From: Deltaproteobacteria bacterium
GTDB taxonomy: Bacteria; Desulfobacterota; DSM-4660; Desulfatiglandales; Desulfatiglandaceae
Direction: 5' to 3'
Length of the DNA stretch: 14,191 nucleotides
NCBI GenBank assembly: GCA_029932035.1
Contig: JAOZQV010000049.1
Span: 1-14,191 of the forward strand
The notes beneath the pieces were generated by a model, which was not told where the DNA came from, did no database searches, and saw only the letters and a program-made list of their open reading frames with translations. Below, piece after piece: positions 1 through 6,998 of the stretch. The stretch's first letter is position 1; each line of letters starts with the position of its first letter. The position numbers and the translations under genes were made by a program.

Positions 1-1
1 T

Positions 2-1153
2 GCCATTGCCGCAGGAGGGGGAAGACCGATCCTGATGACCCATGTGGGGAGACCCAAGGACAAAAAAACCGGCAACATAACGTGCAGGGAGGGAGAATCT
101 GTCGAACCGATCGTTAAGTACCTGGAACAGAAGCTTCCTGTCAACATACATATCCAGGAATTCCCCATAGATCCTGACAGGGGGATTACCCATATGGACA
201 AATCCATAGGATCGGCCATTGAAGATCTGAAAGAGGGGAAGATCGGGATGATTTATCTCCCCAATTCACGCTGGTTTCAGGGTGAGCAGCCTAAAGGACC
301 GGAGAGGGAAATCTTAGCAGAGGAACTTTCATCCCTTGCAGATCTTTATGTTAATGATGCATTCGGTTCGTGGCGTGCCCATGCATCAACCTATGATATT
401 GCAGCTAAGCTACCCTCCTTTGCTGGCATTCTGCTCCAGAAGGAGCTGATGAATCTTCACAGGGTGTTTGAGCCCGAAAGACCATTTGTGGCTGTGGTTG
501 CCGGGGCCAAATACGACACAAAAATCGGTCCTCTCAAGGCCCTTCACAAGAGGGTGGATCATCTAATTCTTGGGGGACTGATGTATAACACCTTTCTCTC
601 TGCCAAATATGGGGCGAATATTGCCGGCGTGTCAGATGAAGACAGGGCACTTGCAATGGAGCTTGTTAAATTAGACAGAAAGGAAAGCAAGATTCTGGAA
701 ATGCCGTATCTCGTGGAATCGGAGAGCACAGAGGAGAGGATTGAGGGAAAATATCGATCCATCGGAGTCGATAATCTGAAACAGGGGGAGGTTATCAAAT
801 ACATCCTCGATATAGACCCTGAATCTTTTCAGGACAGAGAGGTTGTGGATGTAATCACTACTGCTAAGACGATTTTTGTGAATGCTGTCATGGGGCTTAT
901 GCCCCTCTTTTTTGAGGGCTCCGAGGCCCTGTATCGATTGATTGCCGATAACGGCTCTGCCTCCAAGCTCTATGCAGGTGGAGACACTCTGCAGGAACTC
1001 CGAAATCTCTGCCCCGGGATTTACATGGCCGGCCTGGATGACCCCCGAGCCTATTACTTTACCGGCGGAGGAAGCGTCCTTGCGGCCATCGAACAGGGGA
1101 CCCCCTATCACCTGAAGCCGGTGGAGATGCTGATGGATGAGGACTACACATGA
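2..1153 (+). CDS. Divergent phosphoglycerate kinase family protein (5' partial)
   Basis: The reading frame is open from the left window edge, so the true start lies upstream. The ATG at 35 is internal, because it sits inside the family motif LMTHVGRPK (canonical LMSHLGRPK). Other PGK landmarks follow in order: a PNSRWFQGE segment matching the LLENVRF region, YVNDAFGSWRAHAS, AVVAGAKYDTKIG with both lysines, GGLMYNTFL, AGGDT and TGGGS. Classical PGK transfers phosphate between 1,3-bisphosphoglycerate and ADP in glycolysis. The N-terminal substrate-side residues (His and Arg of HVGRP, Arg of RAHAS) are kept. The nucleotide-side motif WNGPMGVFE is changed to VNAVMGLMP at about 878-904, losing the usual Trp, Gly-Pro and Glu. 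The visible length (383 codons) plus a short missing start fits the family. It overlaps the next gene by 4 bases (ATGA), so the two are probably co-translated. Family membership is clear; normal glycolytic activity is uncertain. Confidence 0.85.
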   Translation, partial: AIAAGGGRPILMTHVGRPKDKKTGNITCREGESVEPIVKYLEQKLPVNIHIQEFPIDPDRGITHMDKSIGSAIEDLKEGKIGMIYLPNSRWFQGEQPKGPEREILAEELSSLADLYVNDAFGSWRAHASTYDIAAKLPSFAGILLQKELMNLHRVFEPERPFVAVVAGAKYDTKIGPLKALHKRVDHLILGGLMYNTFLSAKYGANIAGVSDEDRALAMELVKLDRKESKILEMPYLVESESTEERIEGKYRSIGVDNLKQGEVIKYILDIDPESFQDREVVDVITTAKTIFVNAVMGLMPLFFEGSEALYRLIADNGSASKLYAGGDTLQELRNLCPGIYMAGLDDPRAYYFTGGGSVLAAIEQGTPYHLKPVEMLMDEDYT

Positions 1154-1953
1154 AGATTACACCCATTTTTGACCCTGAAAAAGAGGGCAGGCCCATGCGA
1201 GTAGCCGCCTTTATGTCTGGTTCCGGCACAAATATCATGAGGCTTTTGGAACATGAAAAAAGGTTGGAGGCCCGGGAAGGGAGGTCACCCTTTGAAACTA
1301 TCTTTATATTCAGCGACCGGTCAGACGGTCAATCTGCCGGAGAAAAGATCGCGCTGGAAAACGGCCTTTCCTATTTCAGCTATGACATCAGGGTCTTCCA
1401 TTCCACAAGATCCATTAAGAGGAGTATAATGACCGCCCAGGGGATGGCCGCCAGGAAAGAATATGACCAGACGGCCAAGAGACTGGTAGAGGCCTTTGAG
1501 ATCGATGTAATTGCCTTAGGCGGGTATATGAGTTATATTACCCTAAATAGATGCGTAAACGTTCACCCTGCGGATCTTTCCATATCTCTCCCTGACGGCC
1601 AGAGAAAATTTGTTGGCGACCACGCGGTTGAAGATGCCATTGCTGCCGGGGAAAATGAGCTGCGGGCATCCACTCTCTATACAGATGAGGGCGTTGACTC
1701 AGGGCCTCTATTAATGGTATCAGGCCCTATCCCAATAACGCACCCTGAATCTCTTGAAACGCTAATCAAAAACAAGGAAAGACTTGTAATGGTAGCGGAC
1801 GAGCATCAGGAGCGCCTGAAAGAGGCAGGGGACTGGAAGATCTTTCCCCGGACCATAGAGATGATAGCGAGGGGCCGGTTCGCCCTTGATGATAAGAACC
1901 GGGTATATGTGGACGGCCGTCCCGTGCCAAACGGCTATAAGGAAGAAGAGTGA
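1150..1953 (+). CDS. PurN-like formyltransferase-fold protein (GAR transformylase family)
   Basis: The 267-residue protein has the PurN layout. A start-proximal VAAFMSGSGTN loop (residues 18-28) is followed by GGYMSYI (124-130, cf. GFMRIL), NVHPADLS (137-144), GDHAVEDAI and DEGVDSGP (179-186), with a tail ending in DGRPVPNGY as in PurN. The catalytic trio of PurN (Asn, His, Asp) appears as N137, H139 and D183. PurN transfers formyl from 10-formyl-tetrahydrofolate to GAR in purine synthesis. This copy has about 20 extra residues near 82-101 and a changed loop after NVHP, so it may use another substrate. The ATG at 1150 overlaps the upstream stop (ATGA). The ATG at 1195 (MRVAAFMSG) has a purine-rich upstream stretch and would give the more usual PurN N-terminus, so either start is possible. 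Coupling to a PGK-like gene rather than to pur genes is notable. Family assignment is firm; the exact substrate is not. Confidence 0.82.
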   Translation: MKITPIFDPEKEGRPMRVAAFMSGSGTNIMRLLEHEKRLEAREGRSPFETIFIFSDRSDGQSAGEKIALENGLSYFSYDIRVFHSTRSIKRSIMTAQGMAARKEYDQTAKRLVEAFEIDVIALGGYMSYITLNRCVNVHPADLSISLPDGQRKFVGDHAVEDAIAAGENELRASTLYTDEGVDSGPLLMVSGPIPITHPESLETLIKNKERLVMVADEHQERLKEAGDWKIFPRTIEMIARGRFALDDKNRVYVDGRPVPNGYKEEE

Positions 1954-1973
1954 TCCTGGATCTTTGATTTTTT

Positions 1974-2061
1974 CATAATCATAATCATAATCTTACTCAT
2001 AATCAAACACCTACCAGGCCAATTGTAAAAGAGAATGATTAAGATTACGATTACGATTATG
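1974..2061. repeat. Imperfect inverted repeat of ATAATC/GATTAT hexamers
   Basis: The left arm 1974-1998 is built of CATAAT units. It matches the reverse complement of the right arm 2037-2061 at 22 of 25 positions, with a 38-base loop. Both arms are themselves tandem 6-base repeats that continue past the stem (left to 2004, right to 2069). Two of the three mismatches are A/C on this strand and would be U/G pairs in RNA from the minus strand. It lies between the purN-like stop and the hsp20 promoter region. It could act as a transcript hairpin or belong to a dispersed intergenic repeat family. No U-rich tail follows the right arm, so an intrinsic terminator is not supported. Confidence 0.7.
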
Positions 2062-2071
2062 AGTATGAGCC

Positions 2072-2098
2072 TTTGAACCCTGTCGAAGATCCCACTGG
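2072..2098 (+). promoter_or_regulatory. Possible sigma-32-like heat-shock promoter for hsp20
   Basis: TTTGAA at 2072-2077 is followed after 13 bases by CCCACTGG at 2091-2098. The sigma-32 consensus is CTTGAA, 11-16 bases, CCCCATNT. The match is partial, but position and spacing suit a start site about 45 bases before the hsp20 ATG at 2150. No CIRCE element was seen. This is a by-eye call. Confidence 0.3.
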
Positions 2099-2149
2099 GC
2101 GGAAAACCTTTAAACCCATAAACGCCTAACAAAACAAGGAGATCCTGCC

Positions 2150-2596
2150 ATGTCAGAATTGATCCCCTGGATGGATAAAGAGATACATAAAATGAGAAGA
2201 GAGATGGAGTGCCTCTTTAATCGCTGTTGGCCCGACATAGGGGCAGACCTGTTTTTGGAAGATGTGTCAGGGGGTATTTCATTTGAGACGGTCCTGACAC
2301 AAGACAGGTTTATAATTAGGGCGGCACTCCGGGGGATTGACCCCAAGAGTCTCGATATCTCGGTAACCGACGACAAACTGACCATCAAAGGGCGCAAAAA
2401 GGAAGTGTCCGTTGAAGGAAGCGGGTACTATCAAAGGATTGAGAGAAAACTCAGTTCTTTTTCCCGCACCATCCCCCTCCCCTTCCATGCGAGAATAAGA
2501 GAAATCAAGGCTACCCTCAATAAGGGAATATTAAAAATCGTGGTGCCGAGATGGAAGCCCCAAAAGGTACGCTATATAGAGATTGAGACGATTTAA
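2150..2596 (+). CDS. Hsp20 / alpha-crystallin family small heat-shock protein
   Basis: This 148-residue protein has the small heat-shock layout. A short N-terminal arm (about 1-40) leads into an alpha-crystallin beta-sandwich. Visible landmarks are the strand pattern RFIIRAALRGIDPKSLDISV, DDKLTIKGRKK, YYQRIERKLSSFSRTIPLP (the usual G-x-F-x-R-x-x-x-L-P region) and the near-C-terminal ATLNKGILKIVVPR (canonical A-x-x-x-NGVL-x-I-x-x-P). Such proteins are cytoplasmic, ATP-independent holdases that keep unfolded clients soluble in oligomers. The start is fixed by AAGGAG at 2136-2141, 8 bases upstream. The following Lon-type protease gene begins 21 bases after the stop and has the same AACAAGGAGATC ribosome-binding context, so the two are very probably co-expressed as a holdase plus protease quality-control pair. 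The short C-terminus after VPRWKP has no clear I-x-I motif, apart from a possible IEIETI ending. Confidence 0.93.
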   Translation: MSELIPWMDKEIHKMRREMECLFNRCWPDIGADLFLEDVSGGISFETVLTQDRFIIRAALRGIDPKSLDISVTDDKLTIKGRKKEVSVEGSGYYQRIERKLSSFSRTIPLPFHARIREIKATLNKGILKIVVPRWKPQKVRYIEIETI

Positions 2597-2617
2597 CGAG
2601 AAACAAGGAGATCAATA

Positions 2618-5098
2618 ATGCCCAAGAAAAGTTCTTATCCGGAAGTTCCTCTTGAAAATCTCAGATGGAGATTAGACCCTGCCACTCTCCCTTTTAAAAC
2701 CACAGATGATCTCAACCCATTGAAAGAGATCATTGGACAGAAAAGAGCAGTTGAAGCATTTAAATTCGGGATGGGCATGGACAGGCAGGGATACAACGTT
2801 TTTGTCACCGGGATGGCAGGAACCGGCAGGATGTCCACGGTCAAAAAACTTCTCCAGGAAATATCAAAGAAAGACAGGGTCCCTGACGATCTCTGCTATG
2901 TAAACAACTTTAAGAACCCCGAGGCACCCATCCTTCTCCGCCTCAAGGGAGGGACCGGGCTTTCCTTCAAAAAGGCTGTAAACAGCTTTGTGGCAGCATT
3001 GAAAAAGCAGATCCCGCAGCTCTTCGAAAGCCAGGAATACGTGAGCATGAAAAAAGAGATTATGGAAGCCTATGAGCAAAAGGGGAAAGGCTTTTTTAAG
3101 AATCTCGACGAGAAGGTAAAGGAGGAAGGGTTTGCCCTTGTGGATGTTCAGGTGGGACAGATCAAGAGACCGGAGGTAATGCCTTTGGTTGACGGAAAGC
3201 CCACGCAGATCGATCAGATTGAGGCAATGGTTGAAAAGGGGAGATTTCCCAAAGATGAGTTTGAGGAAATGAGGGAGAAATATGACAGTTTGCGGGGGCA
3301 GGTTGAACAGATCTTCCTTGAACTCAGAGACCTTCAGAAAGAGATCCAGGAAAAGGTTGAGGAGATGGACCGGGTCATGTTCATGAAAAATGCATCAGAC
3401 CTGGCAGCCCCCATCTTCAAAAAATACAAAGCCAGGGCGATAAAAAAATATTTGGAAATCATGTTAGAAGAGATGGGCAATAATCTCCAGATTTTCATGC
3501 CCCAACCACAGGCTCAGATACCGGGGATGCCTGTTATGACGGCTGAAGTGGATCAGTTTCAGCCCTACAAGGTTAATCTCTTAGTAGATAACAGCGAGCA
3601 GAAAGGACCGCCGGTCATCATAGAGAGCTACCCTACCTATAGAAATGTCTTTGGGAGCATCGAGAAAATCGTTGACAGGTCAGGAGTATGGCGAACCGAT
3701 TTCAGCAAGATCAAGGCAGGCTCTCTCATCAAGGCCATGGGTGGTTATCTCGTGATCAACCTCTTGGACGCCGTTTTAGAGCCTGGCGTCTGGCAGGCGC
3801 TTAAGAGAGCGCTGAGAAGCGAAAAACTTGAGATTCAGACCTACGATCCCTTCTACCTGTTCACCACCAGCGGCCTGAAACCGGAACCGATCGATATTGA
3901 TCTCAAAGTTGTGGTTATCTCCGATCCCTATCTTTACCATCTTCTCCTGAGCGTTGACCAAGACGTTAGGAAAATATTCAAGGTCAGGGCTGATTTTGAT
4001 ACTGCAATGGATAAGGATGGAGATTCTATCCAGCAGATCTCGAGCTTCATCAAGATGAAAACCGAGGAAGAGGGTCTCAAGTCTTTTGACAGGACTGGAG
4101 TAGCGGCCCTGGTGGAACAGGCAGTCCGCATGTCCGGCAGGCAGGAAAAGATCTCCACCAGTTTTCCGGAAATTACCGATTATATACGGGAGGGCGATTT
4201 TTTTGCGGGACAGGATAACAAAACGCTGGTGGATGAGGCCCATGTGGAAAAGGCCATAGAAGCCAGGATATTCCGATCGAGCATGGTGGAGGACCATATC
4301 CAGGAGATGATCGACCGGGGAACCCTGATGATCGATGTGGAGGGAGAAGTGGTGGGCCAGGTCAACGGGCTGGCCGTCTACTCAATGGGAGACTATATGT
4401 TTGGCAGACCTTCCCGCATTACCTGTTCCACCTCCATGGGCCGGGCAGGGATAATCAATATTGAGCGGGAAGCGGATATGTCAGGCAACACCCACAACAA
4501 GGGCGTGCTGATCTTAGGCGGCTACCTGCGAAAAAGATATGCCCAGGACAAACCACTGACCATGAGCGCCAGCATTGCCTTTGAGCAGTCCTACGGAGGT
4601 GTGGACGGTGACAGCGCCTCTTCCACGGAGATCTATGCACTCCTTTCAAGTTTAACCGAAATTCCTGTCAAGCAGTATATAGCTGTTACAGGTTCGGTCA
4701 ACCAGAACGGAGAGGTCCAGGCCATAGGGGGCGTCAATGAAAAGGTTGAGGGCTTCTTTGATTGCTGCAGCAAGATGGGAGCTGCAAACAGCCAGGGCGT
4801 TATGATCCCCCAAAGCAATGTGAAAGACCTGATGCTACGAAAGGACGTGGTCGAGGCTGTAAAAAAGGGCCGGTTCCATGTATATCCCGTCAAGACCATT
4901 GATGAGGGGATTGAGATCCTGACCGGGAAGAAGGCAGGCGCAAGAAATGCGAAAGGCGCATATCCCAAGGGGAGTATCAACTATCTCGTCGACCAGAAGC
5001 TGAAGGAGTTGGCCGAAGGACTGAAGAATTTCGGAAATAACGAGAAAGAGGAGAAAAAAACGAAAGGGACTAAGGCCAAGAAAAAGAAGAGCCAATGA
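2618..5098 (+). CDS. Lon-domain AAA protease, LonC/YcbZ-type (AAA_32 plus Lon proteolytic domain)
   Basis: The 826-residue protein combines an N-terminal Lon-like ATPase fold with a C-terminal Lon Ser-Lys protease domain. The P-loop at residues 65-74 reads GMAGTGRMST, with Arg71 where Walker A lysine would be. This is a known trait of the YcbZ/LonC-type family. A long, highly charged helical insertion spans about 150-270. The Walker B-like strand GGYLVINLLD lies at 375-384. In the protease domain the nucleophile is Ser666 in VDGDSAS and the partner is Lys709 in GGVNEKVEG. Their 43-residue spacing equals that of E. coli Lon (Ser679/Lys722). The last 20 residues are very Lys-rich. It probably degrades misfolded cytoplasmic proteins, perhaps with little ATP dependence because of the altered P-loop. 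The start is supported by AAGGAG at 2605-2610. It follows hsp20 closely, and its stop overlaps the next start (ATGA at 5095-5098). Confidence 0.92.
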   Translation: MPKKSSYPEVPLENLRWRLDPATLPFKTTDDLNPLKEIIGQKRAVEAFKFGMGMDRQGYNVFVTGMAGTGRMSTVKKLLQEISKKDRVPDDLCYVNNFKNPEAPILLRLKGGTGLSFKKAVNSFVAALKKQIPQLFESQEYVSMKKEIMEAYEQKGKGFFKNLDEKVKEEGFALVDVQVGQIKRPEVMPLVDGKPTQIDQIEAMVEKGRFPKDEFEEMREKYDSLRGQVEQIFLELRDLQKEIQEKVEEMDRVMFMKNASDLAAPIFKKYKARAIKKYLEIMLEEMGNNLQIFMPQPQAQIPGMPVMTAEVDQFQPYKVNLLVDNSEQKGPPVIIESYPTYRNVFGSIEKIVDRSGVWRTDFSKIKAGSLIKAMGGYLVINLLDAVLEPGVWQALKRALRSEKLEIQTYDPFYLFTTSGLKPEPIDIDLKVVVISDPYLYHLLLSVDQDVRKIFKVRADFDTAMDKDGDSIQQISSFIKMKTEEEGLKSFDRTGVAALVEQAVRMSGRQEKISTSFPEITDYIREGDFFAGQDNKTLVDEAHVEKAIEARIFRSSMVEDHIQEMIDRGTLMIDVEGEVVGQVNGLAVYSMGDYMFGRPSRITCSTSMGRAGIINIEREADMSGNTHNKGVLILGGYLRKRYAQDKPLTMSASIAFEQSYGGVDGDSASSTEIYALLSSLTEIPVKQYIAVTGSVNQNGEVQAIGGVNEKVEGFFDCCSKMGAANSQGVMIPQSNVKDLMLRKDVVEAVKKGRFHVYPVKTIDEGIEILTGKKAGARNAKGAYPKGSINYLVDQKLKELAEGLKNFGNNEKEEKKTKGTKAKKKKSQ

Positions 5099-5604
5099 TC
5101 CTGAAACAGACATCCCTTTCAAATCCCATTGAGGAAAAGATTGCCTGGGCACAGCACTGTTATCAGGAGTTTGGAGACGATCTCCTTAAAGAAAAGAGGC
5201 TCGTTGATCTGTTAGCGGATCTCAAGGCCGCCGTTGATGCCTCCCGCAGGGAGATGGCTCTGACAGGGATCGTTGAGATATGCAGACGATGTGACCAGGA
5301 GGAAGGTGGCTCCTGCTGCGGGGCCGGGCTTGAAAACAGGTACGACGGCTGGCTACTCCTTATCAATCTTCTCCTCGGAGTTAAACTCCCCAAAACAAGA
5401 CAGCAGACCAACAGTTGTTTCCTTTTAGGAAAAAACGGATGCCTACTTATGGCCCGCCATGTAATCTGCATCAATTATCTCTGCAAGAAAATAACTGATA
5501 TAATCGACCCCCACACAATAATGGACCTGAGGGAAAAGGAGAGTGAAGAGGCGAACACCCTTTTTGTGCTCCACGAAAACATTAAGACGGTTTTGAGGAA
5601 ATGA
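5095..5604 (+). CDS. Cysteine-rich protein, putative metal-binding (YkgJ-like CxxC...CC pattern)
   Basis: This is a 169-residue protein of unknown function. Nine cysteines stand out: C22, then C63-x2-C66, C74-C75, C108, C116, C125 and C130. The pattern CxxC, then CC, then spaced C residues near GC and C-x4-C resembles the 'CxxCxxCC' putative zinc- or iron-chelating family (YkgJ type), though the spacing is not classical. No signal peptide or membrane segment is evident. The segment WLLLINLLLGV (86-96) is hydrophobic but short and probably buried. The gene overlaps the upstream protease gene by ATGA and the downstream methyltransferase-like gene by ATGA at 5601-5604, so it sits in a tightly coupled translational chain. 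A cofactor or modification role together with the methyltransferase is possible but only inferred. The reading frame is very probably real; the family call is tentative. Confidence 0.75.
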   Translation: MILKQTSLSNPIEEKIAWAQHCYQEFGDDLLKEKRLVDLLADLKAAVDASRREMALTGIVEICRRCDQEEGGSCCGAGLENRYDGWLLLINLLLGVKLPKTRQQTNSCFLLGKNGCLLMARHVICINYLCKKITDIIDPHTIMDLREKESEEANTLFVLHENIKTVLRK

Positions 5605-6215
5605 ACCAACACCTGAAGAAAAGTCTCTCAAAGGTTGCCGAGTTCTATGACCGGAGAAAAGTGGGCGCTGTGGGCCCTCTCGGATTCAGAAGATCTACCG
5701 ATCTGATGACATTACTTGCCTGTGCAGATCGTCTAATTGGTGAAGAAATAATAAAACCTGATGAAACCGCCTTTCTGGACTTAGGGTGTGCTGATGGAAG
5801 AGTAAATCTCTTTTTCAGTTATCTTGTCAGGCTCTCGATAGGCATAGAGCTTGATGAATGGACACTTGAAGAGTATGATCCTTTGCGAAGCGAACTTGAA
5901 AACACTCTCGAAAAAGAAGGTCTTTTATCACCACCCTCAAACATCTTTTTGTTCCACGGAGATTCCACTGACAAAGCCCTTCATGACTCGATTACGCACA
6001 AGGCGGGCATAGGCATTGAGTCCTTTGATCTCTTTTACACCTATCTTATAATGCATGAGGAGTTCGCTGAGATGTTGGCAGAAAGGGCCAGGAGGGGCTC
6101 CATATTCATGGTATACGGTCTAAACAAGATCCTGCCGAAATATCCCGGGTTTCGGCTGTTAGAGAATCTAAGCCCAATGGAAGGGATTTTAGCGCTTTAT
6201 CTGAAGGAGGCCTGA
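5601..6215 (+). CDS. Class I SAM-dependent methyltransferase-like protein
   Basis: The protein has 204 residues. The Rossmann SAM-binding motif I is visible as FLDLGCADGR (58-67), followed by the acidic end of strand 2 in GIELDEW (81-87) and a strand-4-like segment SFDLFYTYLI before a glycine-rich RRGSIFMVYG. About 45 residues precede motif I, including FYDRRKVGAVGPLGF, which may form a lid or substrate cap. The substrate cannot be told from the sequence. There is no NPPY/DPPY motif, so N6-adenine or N5-glutamine methylation is not indicated. It starts in an ATGA overlap with the Cys-rich gene, so both may act on the same target. Three bases separate its stop from the next ATG, and the strong AAGGAGG for that gene (6204-6210) lies inside this coding end. 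The fold call is good; the function is open. Confidence 0.78.
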   Translation: MNQHLKKSLSKVAEFYDRRKVGAVGPLGFRRSTDLMTLLACADRLIGEEIIKPDETAFLDLGCADGRVNLFFSYLVRLSIGIELDEWTLEEYDPLRSELENTLEKEGLLSPPSNIFLFHGDSTDKALHDSITHKAGIGIESFDLFYTYLIMHEEFAEMLAERARRGSIFMVYGLNKILPKYPGFRLLENLSPMEGILALYLKEA

Positions 6216-6218
6216 ACT

Positions 6219-6998
6219 ATGAATTATGAAACCATAGAGTACGAAATAGTAGAAGATGGCATCGGGGTCCTATCCCTCAATCGCCCCCGCAGGTACAACT
6301 CCGTCAATGAAGAAATGGCGGAAGAGTTAGAGTCATTCTGGAGAGATCGGCTCTACGATCTTGATACGCACGTCATTATCCTGAGGGGAAAGGGAAAGAA
6401 GAATTTCTGTGCCGGGCTGGATATGAAAGCAGTCATGAAGATGATGCCTGAAATGGATACGGATATGTTTTACAGGTTTCAGGCCCGGTTAGCGCGTCTT
6501 AACCTGTCCATGCGTCAGGCCCCCCAGCCTATCATCTGCGCTGTCCATGGCGCGGCCGTGGGTTTGGGTTTCAGCTTTGCCCTTGCATCTGATCTGAGGG
6601 TGATCAGCAACGAGTCCCGTTTTTCTGCGGCCTTTATCAACATAGGATTAGGCGGCGCCGATATGGCCTGCAGCTATTTTCTGCCCAGGCTTATTGGTGC
6701 GGGAAGGGCAAACGAATTCATGCTCACGGGGAATTTTATATCGGCTGAAGAAGCAATGTCTTTAGGTCTTGTCAGCCGGCTGGTGGAGCGCGATCAACTC
6801 ATGGAGACAGCCCTCGAACTGGCCCGCACAATGAACAGCAAAAACCCCATGGGTCTCCGTTTGACCAAGGAAGCGATCAATATGAATATCGACGCAGGGG
6901 GTTTGGAGCAGGCACTGAATATTGAGGACAGAAACCAAACCCTTCTGGTCCTGCGTGGAAGGCTTGGAGAAAAGGCAAAGGCAGGCAGGTATTTTTAA
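6219..6998 (+). CDS. Enoyl-CoA hydratase/isomerase (crotonase) family protein
   Basis: This is a complete crotonase-fold protein of 259 residues. LSLNRPRRYNSVN near the start, FCAGLDM (63-69) and AVHGAAVGLGFSFALASDLRV (108-128) form the CoA and oxyanion-hole regions. GLVSRLVE and a C-terminal helical part follow. Compared with mitochondrial enoyl-CoA hydratase, the two catalytic glutamates are missing: the Glu144 position is Ser119 and the Glu164 position is Phe139. An Asp remains in GLGGADMACSYFLPRL (Asp148), as in isomerase-like crotonases such as dienoyl-CoA isomerase. It may therefore be an isomerase or other acyl-CoA enzyme rather than a hydratase. AAGGAGG at 6204-6210 gives a near-ideal ribosome site. 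The TAA at 6996-6998 overlaps the stop of the convergent minus-strand gene. It probably acts in the cytoplasm in acyl-CoA metabolism. Confidence 0.9.
   Translation: MNYETIEYEIVEDGIGVLSLNRPRRYNSVNEEMAEELESFWRDRLYDLDTHVIILRGKGKKNFCAGLDMKAVMKMMPEMDTDMFYRFQARLARLNLSMRQAPQPIICAVHGAAVGLGFSFALASDLRVISNESRFSAAFINIGLGGADMACSYFLPRLIGAGRANEFMLTGNFISAEEAMSLGLVSRLVERDQLMETALELARTMNSKNPMGLRLTKEAINMNIDAGGLEQALNIEDRNQTLLVLRGRLGEKAKAGRYF

Noticed and set aside
671..1111. 146-codon antisense reading frame inside the PGK-like gene
   Set aside because: It is a shadow of a conserved coding frame, with no motifs of its own.
1952..1975. Intrinsic terminator after the purN-like gene (GATCC-T-GGATC then T-rich)
   Set aside because: The 5-base arms leave a 1-base loop, which cannot form a hairpin, and the T run is interrupted.
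3776..4297. 173-codon antisense reading frame inside the protease gene
   Set aside because: It lies wholly opposite a well-conserved Lon-type coding region, shows no recognisable motifs and has no supporting ribosome site.
6995..6998. Bidirectional terminator between the convergent genes
   Set aside because: The two stop codons overlap (crotonase TAA 6996-6998, radical SAM TAA 6997-6995), leaving no non-coding space, and no clear hairpin plus T-run was seen nearby.
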